Shown here in pieces: positions 21,907 to 33,400 of a DNA stretch of 37,638 nucleotides; positions within the stretch are counted from its first letter, which is position 1; every line of letters begins with the position of its first letter. The notes below the pieces were generated by a model, which worked only from the letters and a program-made list of their open reading frames with translations, did not search any database and was not told where the DNA came from. This DNA comes from Coprinopsis marcescibilis. Its lineage: Eukaryota; Basidiomycota; Agaricomycetes; Agaricales; Psathyrellaceae. Made by a program: the position numbers and the translations under genes. The stretch is taken from contig ML210271.1 in NCBI GenBank assembly GCA_004369085.1, forward strand, positions 1 to 37,638, read 5' to 3'.

Positions 21907-22049
21907 TGAGGGAGTTATATGTACAGTACGCACAGCGACGCTCGGAAGTTATAATCGGCCTTGAATCAAAATCCCTTAGAGGCTTTAAATGGCATCCAAG
22001 GGACAAAGACATAGTTCCAGGGCATGCAAGTCTGTTATACGGTTTTAAG

Positions 22050-22380
22050 CTAAAAGCGAGCGTCTATCCCAGTTCTACGATCCGTAATAGCTTTGATGGT
22101 TGGTTTACCCGAATTAAACCACAACCAATGGCTCCCCCTTCCCGGCATCAAGCATGTAAACATCGTCTTCCTCATCCCTAAAGTAGAACAGGTGCTCGTT
22201 CGTGTTGGTAATCTCAAGCGTGTAGCTGTAGATTGGTGTGTGGCGACTGTATGTGCGCTTGTAGAGTATTGTGTGATGGAAGTGGAGTGAGGCAACGCCT
22301 GCCAACGCTGTGTGTACAGAAAAACGTCGCACATCAAATTTCTCTGATGGCTGTTCCCACACAACCTCCGCAACAGTCAT
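22050..22380 (-). pseudogene. Truncated, frameshifted copy of the poly-C hypothetical gene
   Basis: On the minus strand this encodes IYSYTLEITNTNEHLFYFRD, then VYMLDAG and, after a frame change near 22135, WLWFNSGKPTIKAIT. That is the C-terminal module of the protein at 8804-9469. DNA similarity continues up to CCACTTCCATCAC (22274-22286) and then stops, just where the terminal repeat of the neighbouring transposon-like element begins (22283). The first part of the frame, upstream of that point, has no match. It lacks the poly-C run. So this is a fragment, probably broken by the insertion and then by an indel. Confidence 0.7.
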
Positions 22381-25300
22381 TTCTCGAGTTCGAACATAAT
22401 TAGAGCGATTATAGGTGGTTGTAGTCTACTTCAGGCAAATATTAACGAATACGAAACCTGTAAGAAGTGAAAGGCAATTAATCTACAGAAAAAAAGCCCC
22501 AAATATGCGATAATTTGGGTTACTGTAAGGTAAATAACAAGGTCAATCACACAAGTCCAAGTCCATGAGCTCCTCCTTTTCCTCCCAGCTCATTTCAACA
22601 GCCATCGGTCCATTATTAATGTCTGCACCAGGTTGAGGTAGTACCGTACCAGTAGAGTCCGTTGGAAGTTTTTTCAGTAACAGCTGAACGGCTACTATCA
22701 AATTTCGCAGGAGATCTTCTCGCCGTGACTTACTCAGCAAAGGCTTTGGCAACACAACGTCCGGTGCGATTCTTCGATGCCATTCCAGCTGGAGTCGAAT
22801 CTCCGTAACCGTAAGCTTCTTTCCGGAACTGCTGACGCCTTTTTGAAGACTTTCTAAGTTTAACTCGGGCGTTACCGCGCTGATTTCGTCTTGTTTGGCC
22901 TTTTCCTTCTCGTGCTGCTCTAGTGCCCTCTGTCGCTTGGAGTTAACCTCCTGTTCGTCGTGCTGAATCTCGAGTTCGCGCTGTCTTCGGTTGATCCGCA
23001 TGGCTTCGCGTTTCCTAGCTTCCCCCATCACAAACTTCCACTGATCCATGCGTGGAAGGCGAGCTTGAATGAAATCCTCCGTGCTGTTCCGTGTGTACAT
23101 GGCCTTTGAGCTGATTGTGGTTGTTGTGAGACTTGGTGCCTTTCGAAGCATGAGTCTGGTTGTCCCTAGAGCACCCTCGTTGTGGTCGTTCGTTGAGTTG
23201 ATGAATATTCGTGCCCTGTCTGGACTGTTCAGTACATCAATCTTCCCGCCTTCTCGAAATTCTGAGGTAAGTCGCTCCCAAGTGTCCAAAGCGCCAGAGA
23301 AGAATGCTGAGATGCATCCTTTAAGGTGTGGCATTGATGGGGAAAGCCTTTGGACAGCGTAAATAACATCTGGCCGTTCCCAAAGCTCGTGGTCGAGTGT
23401 TCCGTGTGTGAAATCCCCATCACCGGCGCCTAAAATCAAGTCAGGGTTGTTAATGATTGCGCGGCAGTGGTTTTTTACCTTTGAATGCACCGGGCCCAGG
23501 TCAAGAGCATTGACTCGATCCTTGCCCCCTCGACGAACAAGCCGCATATAAGGTTTGCTGACTGCTTCGCTATAAAGCGCAAGCGTGCACAGCTCCGTCA
23601 ATGTGGGAATATCCTTCAAACCCAAAAAGATGTTGTTCTCCATGTGGTTGAAGTTGCGTGCTTGCTTTTTGTCTCGAACAAAGAGCAAGAACTCAAGGTA
23701 AACTGGTAGATTTACAATGAGCTCTGCTGCGGCGCTGCAATGAGACTGAAAGCGAGTATTGCTTGTATCTGGAAAACGGATGGTGTACCCGACACGATTT
23801 TCGAAGAACATGCGGTACGTGTCCTGTTGGCCCTTCTTGTCGTCCTTGTGCCGAAACACCGCCCCAGCCAAGCTAGTGAGCTTCACCCCTCCACCTTCTG
23901 ATACCTCTAAGGCATTATCGTGTGCTTTTCCTGGCCCTGCATCGACAGCAGCTGCATTGGCGCGGTTCATCAGTTTGATGGGCGCCTCTCCGACTGATTT
24001 CCAGAACTCCATCAACCCCCGAACCCCTCCCTTGACCGAATTTAGCTCCTTGTGCATGCAGCACCCTGCCCAAATAAACATAGATGCTCTCGCCCGCTCA
24101 TCTTCTGATAGCCCATTCCACGCATTCTCGCCAAACTGTGTGCAGACTTGGTTTATGGTATCGTTGTTGTGCCGTTCCTTCTCCTCCTTCGAAAGCCTAT
24201 CCCAAACTGCCATTCCACCAAGTTGAGTGATTTTCTTCGCCACAATCTCATTGATTATAGGCAGAAGGTCTTGAACCCTCAAAGACTCCATTACCCGCTT
24301 TCCCTCCATGAATTTTGCCGAGGTGACCTTCCAATCCTCCAATAGACGCGCTAACTTCTTCTGATCCTCCGCGTGATCGCTTCCCAAACCAAGGATATTA
24401 GCAGCAAAGCTTTTGAGGTCGACAGGGGTTTGTTTCCCAAGATTGCTGCTGTTGTATGTGCTGTAGTAGCCTGTGGTTAGCTCTTGAAGGCCCTTGAGCT
24501 GTGTTTCACTTGTGTGATTCGGTGCATTTGTGATTCCCAGAAGGCGAGTGGTCATCTCTCTTTTTGGCTCTCCATATTTGCTTGCGTAATTTGGTGCAAG
24601 CAGCGTAACATGGCGAGATTCAAAGGTGCGATGGCGGATTGTTGTTCCATCCGAACTTAGAGTAAAGCCTGTTTTAATTTTTAAGTGAGACTATATATTT
24701 GCGAAGCTTGTAGAACATATACCTGCGGAGTTTTCGGGTCGAAGTTCATCTACAATTTGAAGTTCTGCGGCAATTCCGGCTTCTGAGACGACCCGGCGAA
24801 CCGAGCGCGTGTCTATGTGATCCAACACATTCACCCCTATCCCTCCCGCAACTGTATGAATAACGGAGTCCACCTTTGACTCTGTCACATTCAATGCCAC
24901 CAGCTCCCGGACCATACCCCTTGCTGAAACCGAAATTGTTCCGCCCTTTTCTTTCATTGAGAAATCTCCTATCCATCGCTTCGATGCTCCGTTTTCCTTC
25001 TCCAATGCATTCTCCTTTGCTTTGGCAACTTTACGTGCATCCCGCATCTTCGCCGAGCGCTTTACTTTCTGGTAAGATGTGTTGAGCAACGAGTTTGATG
25101 ATTTGATGCGAAGTGCTTGACGTCTCTTTGCGTGATATTGGCGCGTTTTGATAGCTAGCTGGTTAGCTAGGTTGTCTCGCTCGGTCTGAAGCTGGTCAGC
25201 CCGTTCAATATGGATGCAGATGCTTGATGCACTGTCTTGGGCAAGTGTACTGGGACTTCCGGAGTTGATGCAGGCATCCTGGCTGATTTTTGCTCGATTT

Positions 25301-25832
25301 CTGAGGTTTTTAATATGACCACGCTGTAAGTTAGTGCGACCCATTGCCTGAGAGTGCCGGCGCTGTGGTTAAGGAGGAAAAGGTGGTGCCTGGGCGGCCA
25401 GAGCTTGATATGTGCTGGCATTCGGCGTAACGCGTCTTTTCCCCGACGCGCTGAATAGGGGCGCGACTGATTTCCTTTTTTGGTCAGAATCTCTACCTCT
25501 GGACTCAAACCACCTTTTCTCATTCAGAACAACTGCTTATCCCCAATTTTTTTGCATAATTCTGTATAGAACGGTGCTCTACAGAGGTTCTTTGTGCTAC
25601 ATTTTCAATATCTGTCCTGGTCATGTTTTTACGGCTAACTTAAAACCCGGTTTTACCTCTTCCCAAGGCCTTTTCAAAATTCGGCCACAAAGGATGTCTT
25701 TATATCTACTTCCTAATCATTATGTCTCTCACATTCGAAGCGTAATTTGGGCTCTTTGAGCAGATAAAAATTTGCGACACGATTTGGCTGGTCGCGTCGG
25801 AGTTTGAATTGGCGGGGCGGTGCCTCACTCCA
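22283..25832. mobile_element. Candidate 3.55-kb DNA transposon with short terminal inverted repeats
   Basis: TGGAGTGAGGCAACGCC at 22283-22299 is the inverted partner of GGCGGTGCCTCACTCCA at 25816-25832, with 16 of 17 positions matching. The pair brackets the 915-aa minus-strand gene and nothing else. The left end coincides with the point where a duplicated gene fragment loses similarity to its intact relative. I find no convincing target-site duplication (flanks GGAAG and AGAGT), so the precise ends are uncertain. Confidence 0.5.
22543..25344 (-). CDS. Putative transposase-like protein, 915 aa
   Basis: Two exons on the minus strand, 25344-24723 and 24668-22543, with a 54-nt intron. The first part is basic and helical, with a likely coiled coil (ADQLQTERDNLANQLAIKTR), then a long basic stretch and RSVRRVVSEAGIAAELQI. 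Just after the intron comes LSSDGTTIRHRTFESRHV. Further on are WAGCCMHKELNSVKGG and STNDHNEGALGTTR. The spaced Asp, His/Asn and Glu in these three motifs resemble an RNase-H-fold DDE transposase core, but this is inference and I cannot name the superfamily. A charged helix with a Gln/Glu/Lys repeat follows, and the end is acidic (EEKEELMDLDLCD). The frame is intact. The candidate terminal repeats around it support a mobile-element gene rather than a host gene. Confidence 0.6.
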
Positions 25833-26105
25833 AGAGTAATAAGGTAGTACCTGGACTTCCAATGCGCCTGGGTATTTTCTCAGGCACTACGGACGGTTTA
25901 ATATCGCATCTAGTAATGCGATATACCCTGCTGCACTACTTTATTAAAAGACGTAGTAAGAGAGTTAGGGACTGGGGAATCCTCTACATCGCTCGTGGAC
26001 ATGTAGACGGCGCTTGTTTGAGAAATAATATAAAGAACAGGATAGAACGGGATGTACGGGTGGCAAATCATACATACAATTTGCATATGGACCGCAAAAA
26101 TGGCC
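25345..26105. other. Upstream region of the transposase-like gene and spacer to the right repeat arm
   Basis: The part 25345-25832 lies inside the candidate element and would carry its promoter. From 25833 to 26105 I see no gene. It contains a short palindromic string CGCATCTAGTAATGCG near 25906-25921. The right arm of the inverted duplication begins at 26106. Confidence 0.4.
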
Positions 26106-29100
26106 TAGACTGGGCGGAGCGAGCGGGCCCAAGCTCTTACAATTGGGCGCCGAGGATCGAGGTGATAGGTCCAACCTAAGCTGCTGTCCAGATGGTCCTT
26201 GTCCTCGCGCGCAGGGTCCCTCAGGAATCAGGAGTCTGAAAGCGCCGATATTCTTCCGACAGAAGAGCCTTAGCCGAACCAAGACACGAAGCTGCAGCAT
26301 TGTCAATACCGAGTCATTGGTAAGTAGCAACGACAAGCCCTAGTTACGCAAATAAGCCACTCAAGCAAGGCAATGTGTTACCAGTCTGTAATAGAATGAA
26401 TGAGACGGTCCGACCTGATGCACTTCGTCAACATACTGCTCTTAATGGCTACTTGTAAGTTGTACTGCTGTTGGTTCTACGACGATATCTAAAAAGCATT
26501 TGGAGAGGGGATAATGTCCAAACGGGGAAATTGATCACAGGATCAAAGTCGCCAACAGTACAATTGGACGCGCCTGCTATAGATTCCGTGATCCAGGCTT
26601 GACTTCAAACCACATCTTGCATTGTCCTCTCCACGAATCCACGCGGTATTTGTCGGCACAAGTAACGAATCACATAGTATTAAGGAATAGGGTTCGAGGT
26701 TGGTTCGTTAGTTCGTCTCTGCCGCAACAATGGCTAACCCAACTACCAGTTCTGCCACTCCTCAGAACACAAAGTACTCATCGTTCAACAGCCCCCACCC
26801 TGTTCCAGAAGACCCCAGCATCGAATCCGCAACCTCGAATACGACAACACCAAATCGACAAGTCACCGATAGTCCACAGCACCCCTCAACCGCCATCGCA
26901 ATCGAAAAAGCACAATCAGGTGCATTTGCCGTGACAGAAAACACACCCCACAGCTCAAGCAGCACTGCCATGGCAGCAAACGGAACGAAGCCTGTCGAAA
27001 CCCAACGAAATCTCGTTGACACTGAGCTCGAAGGCCGAATTATTGCATCGCACAGGGATTTTGGAAAAGCCTTGTTTGAGGGTGTTGCCTCAGACAAAGA
27101 TATTTCCAAGTACCTTTCCCAGTCGAAGCTGTATAACCTGAGAGGGAAGCAATGGACCGAACTCGCTAAGAAGGCCAAGACCGAAGCTGAAATCTATAAA
27201 CCCCTTCTCAATATCTTCAAAGACATCCTGCAGTGGTTCAAACGCCCGGTCGATGACAGCGAGAACAGTGTTGTGGCTAAGCTGTGCGCTAAAACGCGAT
27301 TGGCCCACCGAGAGGATGTACCGAACACACAATCCAGTTCGCCAGACTTCGCTATCATGGGTTTTGGACCATCATTTGTCGAGAAAAGGGAGGATAAGGA
27401 CGGTCCCACCTATGGTTCTTCTCTCGCTTCCTGGGAAGGGAAGTTGGATAGTGCTATGGGCTCCCCGCATATCGAGCAGGTCGGTGTATACGCTAGGTAT
27501 GTTTCTCCTTGACAGGAAATATGCGATGGATATTAACAATATGTATTTTTCTAGGCAGATTTACAACTACCAACCTAATCGCAACTTCGTTCGATCAATC
27601 GTAGTCAGCGAAAAACAAGTTCGCCTCTTGCAATTCGACAGATCTGGCGCTAAACACTCAGACCTCTTCAACTTTCATCGCCAGCCTGTGCGTTTCGTTA
27701 GGCTTGTTCTAGGCCTCACGTCCGACGATCCTCGACTGGTTGGGTTCGACAATAGCATCTCTTGGGAGGTGTACAAGGACACCAAAGACGTCCATGGCAA
27801 GATCACCACAGTCGACGCCAAAGGAGACCAAATCACCTATGATATTGTTGGGGACAGGCCCTCGTTCCATCGACGCAGCCTTATCGGACGAGCCACAAAC
27901 ACCTGGGACGTAACTGGCCCGAACGGAGAGGAGTATATCGTGAAGGACTCGTGGAGAACAACTGGACGATCATCCGAGCCCGACCTTCTTGAGGCAGCCA
28001 AGGGCGTAGTTGGCGTCGCACAGATGGTTGCCTGGGAGGACATTTGCAAAGTTAGCGACTTCAGGGACCTTCAAGAAGGCGAACAGCTTACAGATCGGAC
28101 GAAATGCCGAATCACTTTGGAGCGGTATGGCCGACAGATTGAACATTTCCAGTCAGCCTCGCAGGCTTTGTGGGCCCTTCATGACGCCATTTCAGGTAAG
28201 TCTGGCCTTCTGGGATATACCTCCAGGCAGTGCACTAATAACCGCATCTTTCTAGCGCACAAAGAGCTCTTCAAGGCAGGGGTGCTTCACCGTGACATTA
28301 GCAAGAACAACATCCTTCTCGGTCGGCCAGATGCCGAACCTGGTTGGCGTGGCGTCTTGATCGATATGGACATGTCAATATTCGTGGACCTTGCTAAACG
28401 GGACAATGCAGCCGATTTCCGGACTGTAAGCTGCTTATTTCAATCATTGGCAGTAACGCTAATTCACACTTAGGGAACACGTATGTTTCAATCGATCAGT
28501 GTCCTTACCAGCTTCAACTCGAAAGTGTCTATGGCACAGGATTTCTACGACGACGTCGAGTCTTTTTTCTATGTCCTCTGTTATCTGCTATTTGTATACG
28601 AGAGCAAAGGCAAACAGTACAGGATCCTACCCACGCCAATGGCAAGGTGGGACAGCACGGAAGGGGACGTCTCACGCATGTCCAAGAAAGAATTCGTTCT
28701 GAAGGCATACATCGTGCCTGCAGTCAGGGAATCCGTATCGGAATACTGGGGCGAGCCCTGCAGGAGGCTGCTTGAAGGATTCCATGCAATCATCCACTAC
28801 ATCGCAAACGAGAAGGAATACATAGTCGATAAAAGGCCTCAGGCAATGCGCATCGAGGATTTGAGAGCTGAATGGCCTAGACTCCATGCGGAGATCCTCC
28901 AGCTTTTCAAGACTGCCATTTCCGAAGTAGAGAAGGCAGAGGCAGCGGCAGCGGCAAATCCACCTGCCGCTCCTCAGGCTGCTGAACCGACGCCTGCTCC
29001 AGGATCCCCCAACCAATATTCGAGGTCTCCAGTGCCACCGTTCCCCACCATCGCACCCATCCACAAATCTGCATCCGCCCACACCTCATCAATGCGAGCC

Positions 29101-29562
29101 TCCCCCTCCCCGTTTATCCAACCTCCCGGATCATCTCGCAACAACAAGCGGGCCTCGGAAGATCCTCTCGAAGACGTACAGCCTGTCGTCAAGAAGCGTC
29201 GATCGCAGCGCAAACTGCTTCCTAAAGCTTCGTCGTCAAAGGCCCAAGAGAACGTGGCTGATCAACCTCTTCCCGAAGAGGCGCCTGTTCTCAAACCTCG
29301 GCGGTCGCAGCGCACCTTGGTCACCAAAGCCTCAATGTCCAAGGTCAAGGCGAGCTCGGGCGATGAAAAACCTGTCGACAAACCCGTTGTCAAGCCTCGT
29401 CGGTCCCAGCGCAGCTTGAATGGGAAGTCGAAATCGAACTCGGACGACGAAAGCAAAAAGAAGGGGAAGAAGGAACCCACCCTCCCGCGTCGTCGCTCCC
29501 AGCGTTTGGTTGGGAAAGAAGAGAAGCAAACTTGACAGAGTGGGCAAACTTGGCGGGGGGCC
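26106..29562. repeat. Right arm of the large inverted duplication
   Basis: Inverted copy of 94-3561, 3457 bp against 3468 bp. The inner edge is TAGACTGGGC at 26106-26115. The outer edge is CTTGGCGGGGGGCC ending at 29562, 27 bp past the kinase stop codon. The arms are co-linear. The main dissimilar stretch is intron 3 and the first part of exon 4 of the kinase gene (about 28426-28930). Confidence 0.9.
26730..29535 (+). CDS. FunK1-type fungal protein kinase, copy B
   Basis: Four exons: 26730-27496, 27555-28195, 28256-28425 and 28474-29535, 879 aa, each exon exactly as long as its counterpart in copy A. Introns are 58, 60 and 48 nt. The catalytic loop HRDISKNNILLG and the VLIDMDMS segment are unchanged. 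In exon 1 (255 residues) I count eight substitutions from copy A, such as Ser11Pro and Lys141Gln. In contrast, the region between YVLCYLLF and the Ala-rich linker differs at roughly a third to a half of its positions. The C-terminal tail, with four RRSQR units, is again nearly identical. Both copies therefore appear under constraint to stay functional, with one region exchanged or fast-evolving. Confidence 0.86.
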
Positions 29563-30456
29563 AAATGACGACAATCGTTCTGTAGACTATAGTTACAGTT
29601 TTCTCTTGTCTCATACCTTCTACTGCTAGTTGTGACATTCGGCTTGCTTCATTTTCTCGTACTCATTCATTGTTACTGTTATCAGATCTTTCTTGTACCG
29701 TTACCTTGCATCTACACTATACCTAGTTTACATTTCATGTTTGTCCAAATCTTACCCACCAAGTTCCATGAGCATACAATCTCGAAGTATCAAGTAGTAC
29801 ATAGACGCTAGTCAATGAAATGTTCACCTACCCAAACTGTTGCAATCTGAGAGGCTGAAAACTCGTGAGCGCCCCTTCAACACCCTGGCTCGAGTTTGAG
29901 GCGACGAATATACCGGAAATGTATTTACTTGAACCTGATACCTCCTAGCCATACATTCTGCCATTTCACGCTCATGTCTTCCCTTGAGTGTGTTCCTCTT
30001 CTTCTTCGGCTATTCAGAACGCATGATTTCAATTTCTCCCCAAGACGAATCAACAGAATTTAACATTGGCGCAGGTGGCAAGGCGTGCTTGATCACGAAG
30101 GATCGCGTACAACACTATGGTATCAGCAAAACTATAAGCCCGAATCAAATACAGAGTAAGGAAAGGTCTAGAAATAATGAAAAATAATATACAATAATGC
30201 GTGAGTATAGGTAGTCTAATTGTGCCTTACTGCCTGTGTTATGGGCATCTGCAAAATGTAGAAGAAGGTTGTATGTGCGATGGAAAGCAAAACGAACAAG
30301 ATAGATAAGAACAAGAATGAAGAGCAGCACCGATAAGTATACAGAAAAAATCTGATGCGAAGATGCAACTGCCAACGATGAGAGTCGACAAGATACGAAG
30401 ACAAGGCAGTCAAACCTGCCCTAAAGGATTAGGAGCACGTGATACGTGCATTGTCG
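29563..30456. other. Intergenic region, no gene supported
   Basis: About 890 bp between the convergent 3' ends of kinase copy B and the RecQ gene. It is AT-rich at 30140-30330. A hydrophobic minus-strand frame at 30216-30413 has no ATG context, intron or similarity that would support a gene. No terminal repeats or RNA gene are seen. Confidence 0.45.
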
Positions 30457-33400
30457 TCAACGCCTCCCGACAAACTTCTTCGGGCGAGCGGTAACCGCAG
30501 GCACAGGCGAAGCATAAGATGACGAGGACGTAGCTGATGGTGCTCTTGTCATGGGTACCACAGCTGGAGCGGCAGATATGGAAGGCGCAGTCGTCACCGT
30601 CGAACGAGGTTTTGGGACAGACGCTGCTGCGCTCGTTCCACCGCCGGCCCTGGACGCGGATCCTTCGGCCCCATAGACATACGCGGATTGCAGATTCGCC
30701 ACGTTCTTAATCTTTCTTGCCGGTTGCCTAAACAGAAATAATTAGCCTCTGAGCTGAGAGCGAGAAAAATGATATAAAGAAGCGCACTTGTTGTCAGCAT
30801 GGCGCGTCTTGTATTCAATACACAGGTCGAGGAACCGCTGGCCATGATCCTCCCAGAGCCTATCCGCAAACGTATAAGCATCAGCCTCCTCGGCATGGGC
30901 AGCTTCCGCCACGGCTTCCTTGAACGCCGTGTAATCTGAGTTCGATGATCAGTAATGTACGAATAACGGAGCGTTGATGCATTACCAGTCGGGGCCATCA
31001 CTGAGAGCATTTGCAGGCATTGGTCGTCCGGTAGCTCACCATGGGCCTGCTTCGTCCGTGCAGATGCAGATATAATCTGAAGCATACAAAACATCGTCAG
31101 CTCCCAAAGATATCGAGAAATTAAACAAAATCTAACCCTAGTTCTGAGCTCCTGCATCTGGTGATACAGGGCCTGTGTCGGGTCAATGTTGGGACCAGAG
31201 GGATAAGGGACCTTCAAAGACTCCAAAGTGACCGGGATAACCCTGGGAGGGGGAGGCTGAGCAGCGATAGGCGTCTCCCTCCTCGACGTCGTGCGTGAGG
31301 TGGTAGCGTGTTTCGCTGGCTGCACAGCCACTGATATCGACGTCGCATTCGTATACATTGTGGTAGTCGTTGTATGAGATGGGCCGTCCCCAAAGTCGTA
31401 GATGTCGTCAATCGGATCGTCCGCCAATTCCGTACCCCTCCCAGGTTTCTTCTTCCCCTTAACAGCAACCGAAGGCGTCCTCTCGACGTTCCGGGGTGTA
31501 CGCGCATTAGCCTTTGGCCTCCACCCAACCTGGATAGGTCTGGAAGGGTTGAAATTCGAAGCTGCGGTCCCTAACTATACGAAGAAACGAAGCAGCGTTA
31601 GCCAGTCCATGTAGGAGAACGAGGCACAGGCACCCACCTGAACGTGCTCTGCATGGTACCCAGACCCATTCGGCACCGAATGAATGGAAAATATCCGTGT
31701 AACCACACAATGCTTGACCACCAGATCAAGCAGATCGTCCGAAACGTCCCTTCCACATCCGTATCCGGGTAGTCCCTCCACGCCCTTGTCCTTCTGCCTT
31801 CCCTTCAAGCTTGACATCAACTGTGCCGGCGTAAGCGACAGGCCCCGGTTGACCACAGCACGGATAAGCTGGATCGCCTTGCTGACTAGTTCCGTCACAT
31901 CCTGGTGCACAACATCCCGCGAATCTTTACACGTGTCGCACGTTCTATTGCACTTGGTCCGGTCGAAGCGTTCATCGAAATGCTGGAGGAGCTGGACACG
32001 TCGACAGTCGGTGATGTTTGATGCAAAGTGGAACATGGAGTATACGTCTCCTCGTTGGCGCTCTTTCGCGGCTTGAGTGGTGTTGGTGTCTTCGTTGATC
32101 ATTTTAAGGGTGCTGTTGAGATCGCCATAGTTGTAATCTGCAAGGGCGTTCAGAGATCGGTGGGTCAAGCGTGTACGAAATGACATACACAGAATACACT
32201 CGGATTTTTTGCCGTCCCGCCCTGCTCGGCCAGTCTCCTGGTAGTACCTGTGGGTAAAGTTCGTTAGCAGAGTGAAACAGAGAAAAGAATCGAAGACGAC
32301 TGACCCTGATACACATTTGGGCATGTCGTGATGCACGACGAAGCGTACTAGAGAGAACGTAAGATAATCATGGGAGCACGCCAAAAGCTAACAAAATGTA
32401 CCATCTGGCTTATCGATTCCCATCCCAAAAGCGATCTAAGCAAACCGCACATCATCAGACCACACGGAAACCACCACCGAACAGCAAACGAAAACATACC
32501 GTCGCAACTACAACGTGCACCCGATTTTCCTGCCAGTCATTCGCGACTCTATCCCTATCATCCTTCTCCATCCCTGCGTGATAATGCGAAGCATACACGC
32601 CGGCAGCGGACAGCTTCTGCGCAAAAGTCTCGCACTTGATACGAGACCTGCAGTATACCACCCCCGACTGCTTCGGAAACCGCGTCCTGATCATGTCCAC
32701 GATGTCTTGCACAAACTTCTGCTTCTTCTGGATGACGGTGTAAACGAGATTGGGTCGGTTGAATGATTGTGTGAGCATGAGTTGGTTGCGCAGTTTGAGC
32801 TGCGTGACGACGTCGTCGATGGTTCGCTTGCTGGCAGTCGCAGTGAGGGCAATGATGGGAACATTTGGATACATGTCTCTCAACGAACCGAGGGTTTTGT
32901 ACTGGAAAACAGAAAGAACTGATCAGCACAATAATCCAAGAAATATTCGGCAGGAAAACTCACCGCCTCTCGGAAATCCTGTCCCCAAGTTGAGATACAG
33001 TGCGCTTCATCGATCACAAACCGGGCGAGGAGGCCCTGTTCGTACAAATCCTTGAACAGCCCCTTCGCCATCGAGCTCTCCAGAAGTTTTTCTGGTGTGA
33101 TGTAGAGCATCGGGATCTGACCCTGCCTCAACGCCAACAAATCGCTCGATGCCAGCTGGTTATCTCCATTCCACAACAGCGCATTGATCCCGTATCTGTT
33201 CCTCATCTGCTGTACCTGGTCGTTCATCAATGCCAGCAGAGGGGTAATAACGACTGAAACGCCCTTGTGAGGCCCGCATTGGATGACAGCAGGAAGTTGG
33301 AAGCAAAGACTCTTGCCGCCACCAGTGGGCATAAGTACAAAGACATCCAGACCCCGCACCGCCGCATCGACGGCTTCCAACTGGTTCTGCCGAAAACTGT

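Noticed and set aside
23759..24226. 155-codon plus-strand frame antisense to the transposase-like gene
   Set aside because: It lacks any family motif and lies opposite a 2.1-kb open exon that is far better supported.
25906..25921. Short palindrome CGCATCTAGTAATGCG considered as a terminator or element end
   Set aside because: It is isolated, with no matching partner and no gene end nearby on the relevant strand.
30216..30413. Hydrophobic minus-strand frame that could be a small membrane protein
   Set aside because: It lies in AT-rich DNA, where hydrophobic codons arise by chance, and has no intron, similarity or conserved copy.
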